Part shown: piece after piece, positions 1-6,328 of the stretch
Numbering within the stretch: the first letter of the stretch is position 1
How the letters are laid out: each line of letters opens with the position of its first letter
Origin: Muribaculaceae bacterium
GTDB lineage: Bacteria > Bacteroidota > Bacteroidia > Bacteroidales > Muribaculaceae
Direction of reading: 5' to 3'
Assembly (NCBI GenBank): GCA_021443235.1
Contig: JABUUJ010000040.1
Location: 19,490 to 28,107, forward strand
Length of the DNA stretch: 8,618 nt
Notes under the pieces: model-generated
What the model was told of the DNA's origin: nothing
Seen by the model: only the letters and a program-made list of their open reading frames with translations
Database searches by the model: none
Program-made: the position numbers and the translations under genes

Positions 1-320
1 GACTGCAGCCCGACGGCACCATCGCCGACCTTGCATGGGGCAAGCACGTGGTGGCACGCGCCATTGCCGACCATCGCGACGTGGTGCCAGTGCGCGTGCA
101 TGCCACCAACTCCCGGTTCTTCTACCGGTTGGCGCGACTGCGTGCGTGGCTGGGACTGAAATTCAACATCGAGATGCTGTTTCTGCCCGACGAGATGTTC
201 AAGCAACGCGGCACCACACTGCGCATCACCGTGGGCAAACCCATCGCGTGGAGCAGTCTCGACGCCAGCCATCAGCTCGAGCAGGCCGCAAGGCTCCGTG
301 AGCATGTTTATACACTTTAG
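1..320 (+). CDS. glsA: PlsC-type O-acyltransferase, C-terminal part (GlsA-like)
   Basis: This is the last 105 codons of a gene that enters from the left edge; the reading frame starts at base 3 and ends at TAG 318-320. The protein has the look of the C-terminal half of lysophospholipid/ornithine-lipid acyltransferases (PlsC superfamily): a VVPVRVHATNSRFFYRL segment, a hydrophobic patch and a closing RITVGKPI strand. The catalytic HX4D motif would lie upstream of the window, so it cannot be checked. The next gene is a GNAT-type N-acyltransferase 17 bases away. In Bacteroides such a pair, GlsA and GlsB, makes glycine lipid: GlsB attaches a 3-hydroxy fatty acid to glycine and GlsA adds the second acyl chain on the hydroxyl, at the inner membrane. 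The family call is fairly safe. The glsA name rests mostly on the neighbour; a general hemolysin-like acyltransferase is the alternative. Confidence 0.72.
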   Translation, partial: LQPDGTIADLAWGKHVVARAIADHRDVVPVRVHATNSRFFYRLARLRAWLGLKFNIEMLFLPDEMFKQRGTTLRITVGKPIAWSSLDASHQLEQAARLREHVYTL

Positions 321-337
321 AAAAGCGCCTAACGACT

Positions 338-1336
338 ATGATAGAACGAGTTATAGACCCAGTAAGCCCTGATCTCATAGAGGCCGAACTTACCGACGAC
401 CACCTGCTGCGCTACACCAACAAAGCCGGCAACCACATCTATGTGATCGACGCACACACGGCGCCCAACACCATGCGCGAGATAGGGCGACTGCGCGAAA
501 TCGCCTTCCGCTCGGGCGGCGGCGGCACCGGCAAGGAGTGCGACATCGACGAGTTCGACACCATGCCACAGCCTTGCCACCAGCTGCTGGTGTGGAACCC
601 CGAGCGCCGCGACATCGTGGGAGCCTACCGCTATCTGCCCGGCAGCGAGATGCGGCGCGACGAGCAAGGCAACCTCAACATCGCCATGGCCCACATGTTC
701 AGGTTCTCGCAGCAGTTTATCGACGAGTACCTGCCATGCACCATTGAGCTGGGGCGCTCGTTTGTGAGCCTTGACTACCAGAGCACCCGCGCCGGCAGCA
801 AGGCAATCTATGCCCTCGACAACCTGTGGGACGGACTGGGCGCCCTCACCGTCATCCACCCCGAGATCAAGTATTTCTTTGGGAAGATGACCATGTATCC
901 CAGCTACAACCGCGAGTGCCGCGACCTACTGCTGGAGTTCCTGCGCACCTACTTCCCCGACCCCGAGGCACTCGTCACACCGCTCGAGCCGCTCAACGGA
1001 GTGCTCTCGCAACCCGGAGCACTCGCCGGCAACGACTTCGGCGCCGACTACAAGCGCCTCAACTCCTTTGTGCGCGCCCACGGCATCAACATCCCGCCGC
1101 TGGTCAACGCCTACATGTCGCTCTCGCCCACGATGCGCGTCTTTGGCACGGCCGTCAACCCCGAGTTTGGCAACGTTGAGGAAACAGGCATCTTCATCAA
1201 GATTGAGGAGATCGCCGAGAACAAGCGCTCGCGCCACATCGACACCTTCAAGGCCGCCTTGCGCCAAAACCTCAACAGTTTCAAGCAACGCCTCGCGCGC
1301 CGCTTCCTAAAACTTGACATAATGCGCAATTCTTAA
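338..1336 (+). CDS. glsB: GNAT-type N-acyltransferase for glycine lipid (GlsB-like)
   Basis: A 332-residue protein of the OlsB/GlsB acyltransferase group (GNAT fold, hemolysin-like acetyltransferase family). Family-like stretches include REIGRLREIAFRSGGGGTG near residues 46-64, VGAYRYLPG near residue 92, ELGRSFVSLDYQS at 137-149 and YFFGKMTMYPSYN after residue 180. By homology it would transfer a 3-hydroxyacyl group from acyl-ACP to the amino group of glycine, giving an N-acyl-3-hydroxyacyl-glycine (the commendamide type) that GlsA then O-acylates. It has no signal peptide, so it should act at the cytoplasmic face of the membrane. It follows the GlsA-like gene by 17 bases and is probably co-transcribed. 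The ATG at 338 has no Shine-Dalgarno site but gives the expected length. The last two codons and stop (Asn-Ser-TAA) lie inside a tandem heptamer repeat, so this tail may be repeat-derived. An ornithine- or serine-lipid role cannot be excluded. Confidence 0.8.
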   Translation: MIERVIDPVSPDLIEAELTDDHLLRYTNKAGNHIYVIDAHTAPNTMREIGRLREIAFRSGGGGTGKECDIDEFDTMPQPCHQLLVWNPERRDIVGAYRYLPGSEMRRDEQGNLNIAMAHMFRFSQQFIDEYLPCTIELGRSFVSLDYQSTRAGSKAIYALDNLWDGLGALTVIHPEIKYFFGKMTMYPSYNRECRDLLLEFLRTYFPDPEALVTPLEPLNGVLSQPGALAGNDFGADYKRLNSFVRAHGINIPPLVNAYMSLSPTMRVFGTAVNPEFGNVEETGIFIKIEEIAENKRSRHIDTFKAALRQNLNSFKQRLARRFLKLDIMRNS

Positions 1337-1348
1337 TTCCTAATTATT
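1328..1348 (+). repeat. Tandem heptamer AATTCNT-type, three units, covering a stop codon
   Basis: Three consecutive 7-base units, AATTCTT, AATTCCT and AATTATT, run from inside the last two codons of the acyltransferase gene through its TAA stop into the spacer. It leads directly into the octamer array of the composite element that follows. No hairpin or terminator shape is evident. Function unknown. Confidence 0.7.
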
Positions 1349-1414
1349 CGACTAAGCGACTACGCGCCTATGCGTCTAAGCGAAAAAATCTCTATAAACA
1401 ATAAACTCTCAACA
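1346..1414 (+). repeat. Composite intergenic element, copy 1 (octamer array, A-tract, 25-base leader)
   Basis: After ATTCG come four 8-base units of consensus NCTANGCG (1351-1382: ACTAAGCG, ACTACGCG, CCTATGCG, TCTAAGCG). Then come an A6 tract (1383-1388) and a 25-base AT-rich segment (1390-1414). The same arrangement recurs at 6329-6390 with three octamers, an A8 tract and an identical 25-base segment. An imperfect second copy of the segment's core follows at 1426-1441, 28 bases after the first, and ends 15 bases before the next start codon. I see no TAnnTTTG promoter in this 120-base gap, so the element may provide a promoter or an untranslated leader. It is not a known insertion sequence that I recognise. 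Confidence 0.8.
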
Positions 1415-1456
1415 CTCATCTTTATACAATAAACCCTCAACGACAAACATTACCGA

Positions 1457-3001
1457 ATGAAACATATATTTATAATAGCACTGATGGCAGCGACGACCGC
1501 ACACGCGCAGGTGACGCTCAACTATGAGGCGGGCATCACCGCAGGCGGTGGCAGCGGCGAACTCGCGCCTCACTACATCATGGCGGGACGCGGCGGAACG
1601 GTGACACAAAGCAAAAACGCACTCGTGCACGCCGCAATAAGACACACTATGGACACCACCACACGCCTGTCGTGGGGCGCCGGCGTTGAGCTGTGGGGCG
1701 GCTGGTCGTCGAGTGCCGACTATGCGATTTACGACACGCACAGCTCAAAAATCGAGCCGGTAGGCTTCGCTCACCACAACCAGTCGCAGCACCCATCGCG
1801 ATTCTGGCTTCAGCAAGCCTATGTCGAGGGTAAATATCGTGGTGTCTTTGCCACAATAGGACAAAAACAGCACCACTCGGTCGTTGTGAACGACCAACTG
1901 AGCAGCGGCGACATGACGATGAGCGGCAACGCACGACCGATGCCTGGATTTCGCGTGGGCTTTGTCAATTTCCAGAACATCCCCTTCACCCGCGGCTGGG
2001 TGCAGATTAACGGCGAGGTGGGCTACTATCGCATGACCGACAAAAACTGGATTCAAAACCACTACAACTACTACAACCACTTCATCACCACCGACTACTG
2101 GCTCAACTACAAGTATCTGCACTTGCGCACCAAACCCGGCCAGCGCGTGGTAGCGACCGTGGGAATGCAGGCGGCGTGCCAATTTGGCGGCACAAGGCGC
2201 AAATATGAGAAAGGCGTTGTCACCGAAGAAATTAAGCAGCGCTCCGACTTCAAGGCATTTTTCCATGCCCTGATTCCAGGAGCAAACCCCAAGAGCGATG
2301 GCGACCACTACTATGAGGGCAACCACCTTGGCACATGGGACGTGGCACTTGACGTCAACCTTGACAATGGCGCTGTGCTGCGCGCCTACTACCAGTCGCC
2401 ATGGGAAACTGGCTCGAGCATAGGCAAGATGAATGGCTTTGACGGGCTCTATGGCATTGAGTACAAAGCCGCAAAGCGCGGCATCGTGAACGGCGTGGTG
2501 GCAGAGTATATCGACCTTACCAACCATAGCGGCCCCATCCACTTTGCCCCCGGCGATCAGGAAGGCACCACAATAACCACTCAGGCGACCGGTGGCGACG
2601 ACTATTACAACAACTACGCCTTCACGGGCTATCATGCGCTGGGCATGAGCATCGGGTCGCCTATGGTGCGCGGCCCCATCTACAACCTTGACGGATATTC
2701 ACGCTTCGGCGACAACCTGATGCGCGGCTTCCACCTCGGCATTATGGGCGACATAACCGGCGAGATAGGTTACCGCCTGCTCGGTTCCTACCGCAAATCA
2801 TGGGGCACGCACCTCAACCCGCGCCTGGCACCAGTCGATGCCACCTGCATCATGGTTGAGGGCACTTATGCTCCGCGATGTGTCGCTGGGCTGAATGTCA
2901 AGGCGCAGTTTGCTCTTGACCGCGGCACTCTCACGGGCAACAACGTGGGCGCACTGGTTAGTGTTACTTATAGTGGAAACTTTACACTTGGAAAACGATG
3001 A
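1457..3001 (+). CDS. Capsule assembly Wzi-family outer-membrane beta-barrel
   Basis: A 514-residue exported protein. A signal peptide (residues 1-17, ending ALMAATTAHA before Gln18) is followed by alternating amphipathic strands rich in aromatic residues and glycine, typical of an outer-membrane barrel. Examples are LSWGAGVELWGGW, RFWLQQAYVEGKYRGVFATIGQ near residues 115-136, the Tyr/His-rich HYNYYNHF at 202-209, and the closing VSVTYSGNFTLGKR. The RFWLQQAYVEG...GQKQ pattern and the length match the Wzi/CapA-type family found in many Bacteroidales. In enterobacteria Wzi is an outer-membrane lectin that holds group 1 capsule on the surface. A role in anchoring a surface polysaccharide is therefore inferred, not shown. 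The gene opens a probable three-gene operon: its stop overlaps the next start (ATGA at 2998-3001), and a GT-C/Wzy-like membrane protein follows. The composite repeat lies just upstream. A generic porin-like barrel is the alternative. Confidence 0.75.
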   Translation: MKHIFIIALMAATTAHAQVTLNYEAGITAGGGSGELAPHYIMAGRGGTVTQSKNALVHAAIRHTMDTTTRLSWGAGVELWGGWSSSADYAIYDTHSSKIEPVGFAHHNQSQHPSRFWLQQAYVEGKYRGVFATIGQKQHHSVVVNDQLSSGDMTMSGNARPMPGFRVGFVNFQNIPFTRGWVQINGEVGYYRMTDKNWIQNHYNYYNHFITTDYWLNYKYLHLRTKPGQRVVATVGMQAACQFGGTRRKYEKGVVTEEIKQRSDFKAFFHALIPGANPKSDGDHYYEGNHLGTWDVALDVNLDNGAVLRAYYQSPWETGSSIGKMNGFDGLYGIEYKAAKRGIVNGVVAEYIDLTNHSGPIHFAPGDQEGTTITTQATGGDDYYNNYAFTGYHALGMSIGSPMVRGPIYNLDGYSRFGDNLMRGFHLGIMGDITGEIGYRLLGSYRKSWGTHLNPRLAPVDATCIMVEGTYAPRCVAGLNVKAQFALDRGTLTGNNVGALVSVTYSGNFTLGKR

Positions 3002-3447
3002 AAAAGACTATATATATAATGATGGTGGCGGTAGTCGCAACGCTTGCGATGACCTCGTGTACCCACAATAATGGCGACATAGGGCCATGGTTTGGCACAT
3101 GGCATGTCGAGAAATATGAGATTGACGGAAAGGAGATTGGCGAGACCTCGTCGGTACACATCGGTGCCAATTTCTTTCAGTTCCAGTCATCGCTGGTGCA
3201 GTTGCGCTACAGCGGTGTCAACCACGATGAGCAAGTATCGACTGGCACATGGCAAAACAATGGCAATGAGATTGTTATAAAATTCCCCGATGCTCAACTC
3301 ATTTGGGCAATAATCGTGGGATTTGACATGACACCAGGTGCCGAGAACCATCTCAAGGTTGAGAAACAGGACGGCTCTAACGCGGTGCTGTCGCTTACCT
3401 CGACCGACGGCCACACCTACCGCTACACGCTGAAGAAGTGGGGATAG
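2998..3447 (+). CDS. Small lipocalin-like lipoprotein
   Basis: A 149-residue lipoprotein. A Lys-Lys N-terminus and hydrophobic stretch end in a lipobox (AMTSC) with Cys21 as the likely lipidated residue. The mature part resembles the lipocalin-like domains common in Bacteroidota: it begins GPWFGTWHVEKYEIDG (the usual G-x-W start of the barrel), then TGTWQNNGNEIVIKFP, and ends with LSLTSTDGHTYRYTLKK. Such domains form a small beta-barrel or half-barrel; ligand and role are unknown. No strongly acidic stretch follows Cys21, so the surface-export signal described in some Bacteroidota lipoproteins is not obvious and a periplasm-facing location is equally possible. The start overlaps the stop of the Wzi-like gene by four bases (ATGA), which implies translational coupling and a linked role at the outer membrane. 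Just after the TAG stop an in-frame GACTTT array begins. Confidence 0.75.
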   Translation: MKKTIYIMMVAVVATLAMTSCTHNNGDIGPWFGTWHVEKYEIDGKEIGETSSVHIGANFFQFQSSLVQLRYSGVNHDEQVSTGTWQNNGNEIVIKFPDAQLIWAIIVGFDMTPGAENHLKVEKQDGSNAVLSLTSTDGHTYRYTLKKWG

Positions 3448-3450
3448 GCC

Positions 3451-3498
3451 GACGTTGACTTTGACTTTGACTCTGACGTTGACTTTGACATTGATGAG
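3451..3498 (+). repeat. Tandem hexamer array, consensus GACTTT, eight units
   Basis: Eight consecutive 6-base units (GACGTT, GACTTT, GACTTT, GACTCT, GACGTT, GACTTT, GACATT, GATGAG) fill almost the whole 56-base gap between the lipoprotein stop and the next start. The last unit supplies a GAGG at 3496-3499, four bases before the ATG, which could serve as a weak ribosome-binding site. The array is in frame with the lipoprotein gene, so reading through the TAG would add an Asp-X tail (ADVDFDFDSDVDFDIDEVL) before a TGA at 3505-3507. Confidence 0.8.
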
Positions 3499-3503
3499 GT
3501 TTT

Positions 3504-4916
3504 ATGACATTTAAGGATATAGTGAGGCCTAAGTGGCTGGTGGGCTTGCTGCTGGCGGTGGTCGTTGTGATGCCGATGTGTCTGTTCGGCATAGCGCAGG
3601 GCGCTTCCATTGCGGTGTCGATGGCGCTGGCATGTGTCGTGCCGCTCGTGCTGGCGCGCCGCTGCTCGTGGTGGTCGTTGGCAAGCACTGTCGCCTATTG
3701 CGCTGTGGCGCTATTCTCGGTGGTTAGCGCGATTTATTTCCTCTACGAGGTCTCGATTGGGTCGGGCGCAACGCTCGAGATGCCCAACCTTGATAGTGAT
3801 GCTGAGAAGTACTATAATTGGGCACTTCACCACTACGATGGTCGTTGCCCTGAGCCGCTTACTACTTTTTTCGGTTTCCCAGTGCTTATGCTTATACTGT
3901 GGAAAGCACTGGGAGTGAGTGTAGTGTGGCCATCGGCATTCAACCTTATGCTCACTTTGGGCACAATAGTGATGAGCGGCAGTCTTGCCGCACAATTAGT
4001 GCGCAAAACGCCTATGAAGTCGGCAACAGCAGCTACAATTGCCATTTCTCTGATGGGTTTACATGGATTTTTCCTTTCGCAAGGCTTTATCATCCAGAAA
4101 GAGGCACTTGTTTACATGACTATGACCATGGTGGCTATGTCGTTGTTCTGGTTACAGGACAATACGACAAGTCGTGGCAAGGTTATCGCGGCCGTGGCAT
4201 TTTATGTTAGTGCATGCCTCATTTTGGCTCCTGTGCGAGCTAAATATATTAATTTTGCGGTGTTTGGCATCGTTATTCTTGCTGTTTCAAGTTGGCGAAC
4301 CCGCTGGCGCAGCATCTTGGTGTTGTTTGCCGTCACCGCTGTTGCGTGGTATTTGGGGATGAGTATGTCTACCACCTACAATATTCAGCAACAAGTAGAT
4401 AATGTTGTTGGTGGGGCCGAGATGACCGAGTCGTTTGGAATGGTCGAGGGCATCCACTTGGACTATCTCAACTGGATGGGCGGGTACTTCTCGCTGCCGC
4501 TGTTCAAGAAACTGCTGCTATTGCCGTTCACTTGCGGCACGCAGTTTGTCATCCCGTTCCCATGGGGTGCCGAGGACGATAGTTGGGGAGCGTGGATGCC
4601 GCGCATCAGGCTTGGGTGGTACTTGTGTGGCGTGTTGGCGCTATGCTACTACGGCATGCTGTCGTGGCGTCGCCGCTACAGTGTGGGGTCAGTGGCTTGG
4701 TGGCCAGTGATTTGCTTTGTGGGCATCGCCTACATCAGCGCTGGCACCGTGAGCCGTTACATCCTGCCGTTCCAGCCGCTCTACACCGCCGTTGCGGTCT
4801 ATGTGATAGCGTGTTTCAGGATTCCCGAGTTGCGCCGCCCCTTGTTGCGCGCCTTTGTGGGCATTGAGGTGCTGCTTGCCGTGGCGCTCGTCGTCGCTTT
4901 CATCATCTGCACTTAG
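3504..4916 (+). CDS. Polytopic membrane protein, GT-C glycosyltransferase/Wzy-like candidate
   Basis: A 470-residue protein with roughly ten to twelve hydrophobic segments, for example residues 12-31, 34-51, 56-80, 122-140, 145-164 and a last one ending at the C-terminus. After the third segment comes a loop with NLDSDAEKYYNWALHHYDG, where Asp97-Ser-Asp99 sits where GT-C enzymes carry their acidic metal/substrate motif. A second charged spot, QGFIIQKEALVY with Lys199-Glu200, resembles the Lys/Arg-acidic pair in EpsG/Wzy-like polymerases and ArnT-type transferases. The topology and motifs suggest an enzyme using a polyprenyl-linked sugar on the periplasmic side, but I cannot assign a family with certainty. 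It closes the operon with the Wzi-like barrel and the lipoprotein, which fits polysaccharide polymerisation or glycan modification. The region around 3850-4400 is more AT-rich than the flanks. A transporter or a pure scaffold protein is the alternative. Confidence 0.6.
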   Translation: MTFKDIVRPKWLVGLLLAVVVVMPMCLFGIAQGASIAVSMALACVVPLVLARRCSWWSLASTVAYCAVALFSVVSAIYFLYEVSIGSGATLEMPNLDSDAEKYYNWALHHYDGRCPEPLTTFFGFPVLMLILWKALGVSVVWPSAFNLMLTLGTIVMSGSLAAQLVRKTPMKSATAATIAISLMGLHGFFLSQGFIIQKEALVYMTMTMVAMSLFWLQDNTTSRGKVIAAVAFYVSACLILAPVRAKYINFAVFGIVILAVSSWRTRWRSILVLFAVTAVAWYLGMSMSTTYNIQQQVDNVVGGAEMTESFGMVEGIHLDYLNWMGGYFSLPLFKKLLLLPFTCGTQFVIPFPWGAEDDSWGAWMPRIRLGWYLCGVLALCYYGMLSWRRRYSVGSVAWWPVICFVGIAYISAGTVSRYILPFQPLYTAVAVYVIACFRIPELRRPLLRAFVGIEVLLAVALVVAFIICT

Positions 4917-4925
4917 AATTTGATA

Positions 4926-4963
4926 ATCCCAAAAACTTCAAAATTCCAATGAACTTTTGGGAT
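4926..4963 (+). terminator. Dyad symmetry after the surface-glycan operon (terminator or operator)
   Basis: A perfect 9-base inverted repeat, ATCCCAAAA (4926-4934) with TTTTGGGAT (4955-4963), is extended inward by TTCA (4937-4940) with TGAA (4950-4953) across a small internal loop, leaving a 9-base loop. It starts ten bases after the stop of the membrane-protein gene, as expected for a terminator, but the downstream bases are A-rich and not a T-run. Its 3' arm contains the TTTG used as the -33 element of the next promoter, so it could instead be an operator. The pairing is certain, the role is not. Confidence 0.5.
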
Positions 4964-4989
4964 AAATAAAAAAATAATGTGTACTTTTG
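4956..4989 (+). promoter_or_regulatory. Bacteroidetes-type promoter for the NamZ gene
   Basis: TTTG at 4956-4959 and TACTTTTG at 4982-4989 (a full match to TAnnTTTG) are separated by 22 bases, close to the usual Bacteroidetes -33/-7 spacing. Transcription should begin a few bases after 4989. This leaves an A-rich untranslated leader of about 30 bases before the ATG at 5028 and rules out the in-frame ATG at 4977, which lies upstream of the predicted start of the transcript. Confidence 0.75.
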
Positions 4990-5027
4990 TGCATAATTTA
5001 AGACCTAACATAAAATTTAAAACCTCT

Positions 5028-6275
5028 ATGAAGAATCTTCGATCAATCGCCTTAGCATTGGCACTGGCACTGGCAGCTCCTCTTGTGCAGGCCCAGCTTG
5101 TGGGCACATTCGACGACGGCAAGTGCGACGACTGCTCTCGTTGCTCAAAGCAGTGCGCCATGAAACAGGGCGAAGTTGTTGTGGGTGCGGCACGCACCGA
5201 CCTCTATGTACCGAAGCTGAAAGGCAAACGCGTGGCGCTGCTCAGCAACCAAACTGGCATGGTGGGCGACAAGCATGTGCTCGACATCATGCTTGAGCAA
5301 GGCGTTAACGTAGTCGCCATTTTCTCGCCCGAGCATGGATTCCGTGGCAAGGCCGACGCTGGCGAACACGTGTCGAGCAGTGTTGACGAGGCCACAGGCA
5401 TTCCCATCTTCTCGCTCTATGGCGGCGGCAACCCCATGTCGAAAAAAGAGAACATGGACCTCTTCGACATCATTGTAATCGACATTCAGGACGTGGGACT
5501 GCGTTTTTACACCTACTATGTAACGATGATCAACGCGATGGACGCTGCCATCACCCACGGCAAGGAGTTCATGGTGCTCGACCGTCCCAACCCCAACGGA
5601 ATGTATGTCGACGGTCCCATCCTCGACATGAGCCTCAAGAGCGGCGTGGGACGACTACCCATTACCACCGTGCATGGCCTCACATTGGGCGAAATCGCCC
5701 TAATGGCAATGGGCGAAGGCTGGCTCAAAGACGGCAAGCAGTTGCCACTCACCGTGGTGCCTTGCGACAACTACACCCGCAGCACACGCTATCGCCTGCC
5801 GATTGCTCCGTCACCCAATCTGCCCAACATGCTCAGCGTATACCTCTATCCGTCGATTTGCTACTTTGAGGGCACTCCCGTGAGCCTGGGACGAGGCACC
5901 GACTGGCCCTTCCAAGTATATGGCCATCCCGAGATGAAAAACCACTCGTTCTCGTTCACACCCACCAGCCGCTTCGGAGCCAAGAACCCGCCGCAGCTGG
6001 GCAACCTGTGCTATGGCACCGACCTGCACAACATGAGCGAGGAGGATGTGATTGCCCGCGGGCTTGACCTAACCTATGTGATTGACGCCTACCGCTCCAC
6101 ATCGCTTGGCGAGAAATTCTTCAACGCTTTCTTCGACAAACTCATGGGGCGCACCGATATCAAGCAGATGATTATGGATGGCAAGAGTGCCGAGGAAATC
6201 AAGGCCACTTGGGCCGACGACGTTGCCCGCTTCAAGCAGCAACGCGCCCCCTACCTTATTTATCCCGAGTTTTAG
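5028..6275 (+). CDS. namZ: Exported exo-beta-N-acetylmuramidase NamZ (DUF1343 family)
   Basis: A 415-residue secreted enzyme. The signal peptide (residues 1-22, ALALALALAAPLVQA) is followed by the DUF1343/GH171 domain from about residue 56. Recognisable family motifs are KGKRVALLSNQTG (65-77), FSPEHGFRG (99-107, with Glu102 matching the conserved catalytic glutamate), DIQDVGLRFYTY, VLDRPNPNG, and SPNLPNMLSVYLYPSICYFEGTPVSLGRGTDWPF. NamZ enzymes release terminal MurNAc from the non-reducing end of peptidoglycan fragments in the periplasm or outside the cell. An ATG at 4977 is in frame, but the promoter overlaps it and the signal peptide begins properly at 5028. A cysteine cluster, C33-X2-C36-X2-C39-X3-C43, lies between the signal peptide and the catalytic domain and is not something I expect in this family. 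The downstream SSS symporter probably takes up the released MurNAc. Confidence 0.92.
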   Translation: MKNLRSIALALALALAAPLVQAQLVGTFDDGKCDDCSRCSKQCAMKQGEVVVGAARTDLYVPKLKGKRVALLSNQTGMVGDKHVLDIMLEQGVNVVAIFSPEHGFRGKADAGEHVSSSVDEATGIPIFSLYGGGNPMSKKENMDLFDIIVIDIQDVGLRFYTYYVTMINAMDAAITHGKEFMVLDRPNPNGMYVDGPILDMSLKSGVGRLPITTVHGLTLGEIALMAMGEGWLKDGKQLPLTVVPCDNYTRSTRYRLPIAPSPNLPNMLSVYLYPSICYFEGTPVSLGRGTDWPFQVYGHPEMKNHSFSFTPTSRFGAKNPPQLGNLCYGTDLHNMSEEDVIARGLDLTYVIDAYRSTSLGEKFFNAFFDKLMGRTDIKQMIMDGKSAEEIKATWADDVARFKQQRAPYLIYPEF

Positions 6276-6316
6276 GCTAATGGCATTTGGCTATTGGCTA
6301 ATGGCTAATGGCCTCC
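6275..6316 (+). repeat. Tandem heptamer GGCTAAT array after the NamZ gene
   Basis: Five 7-base units, GGCTAAT, GGCATTT, GGCTATT, GGCTAAT and GGCTAAT (6275-6309), are followed by a decayed GGCCTCC. The first G is the last base of the TAG stop codon. As at 1328, the array lies immediately before the composite element, but the repeated word is different. No stable hairpin is evident. Function unknown. Confidence 0.8.
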
Positions 6317-6328
6317 TCCCCCCTGAGA

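Noticed and set aside
329..859. Open frame of 176 codons on the - strand opposite the GlsB-like gene
   Set aside because: Shadow of a well-supported gene on the + strand, with no family resemblance.
1346..1414. CRISPR-like array
   Set aside because: The units are 8 bases, contiguous and without spacers; the two copies are 5 kb apart with genes between.
1745..2635. Long open frame of 296 codons on the - strand opposite the Wzi-like gene
   Set aside because: It is antisense to a clear family member, has runs of valine from reverse-complemented Tyr/Asn codons, and has no recognisable domain.
4977..5027. In-frame upstream ATG at 4977 as the start of the NamZ gene
   Set aside because: The -7 element TACTTTTG at 4982-4989 lies after it, so it should not be in the transcript, and it would bury the signal peptide 17 residues inside the protein.
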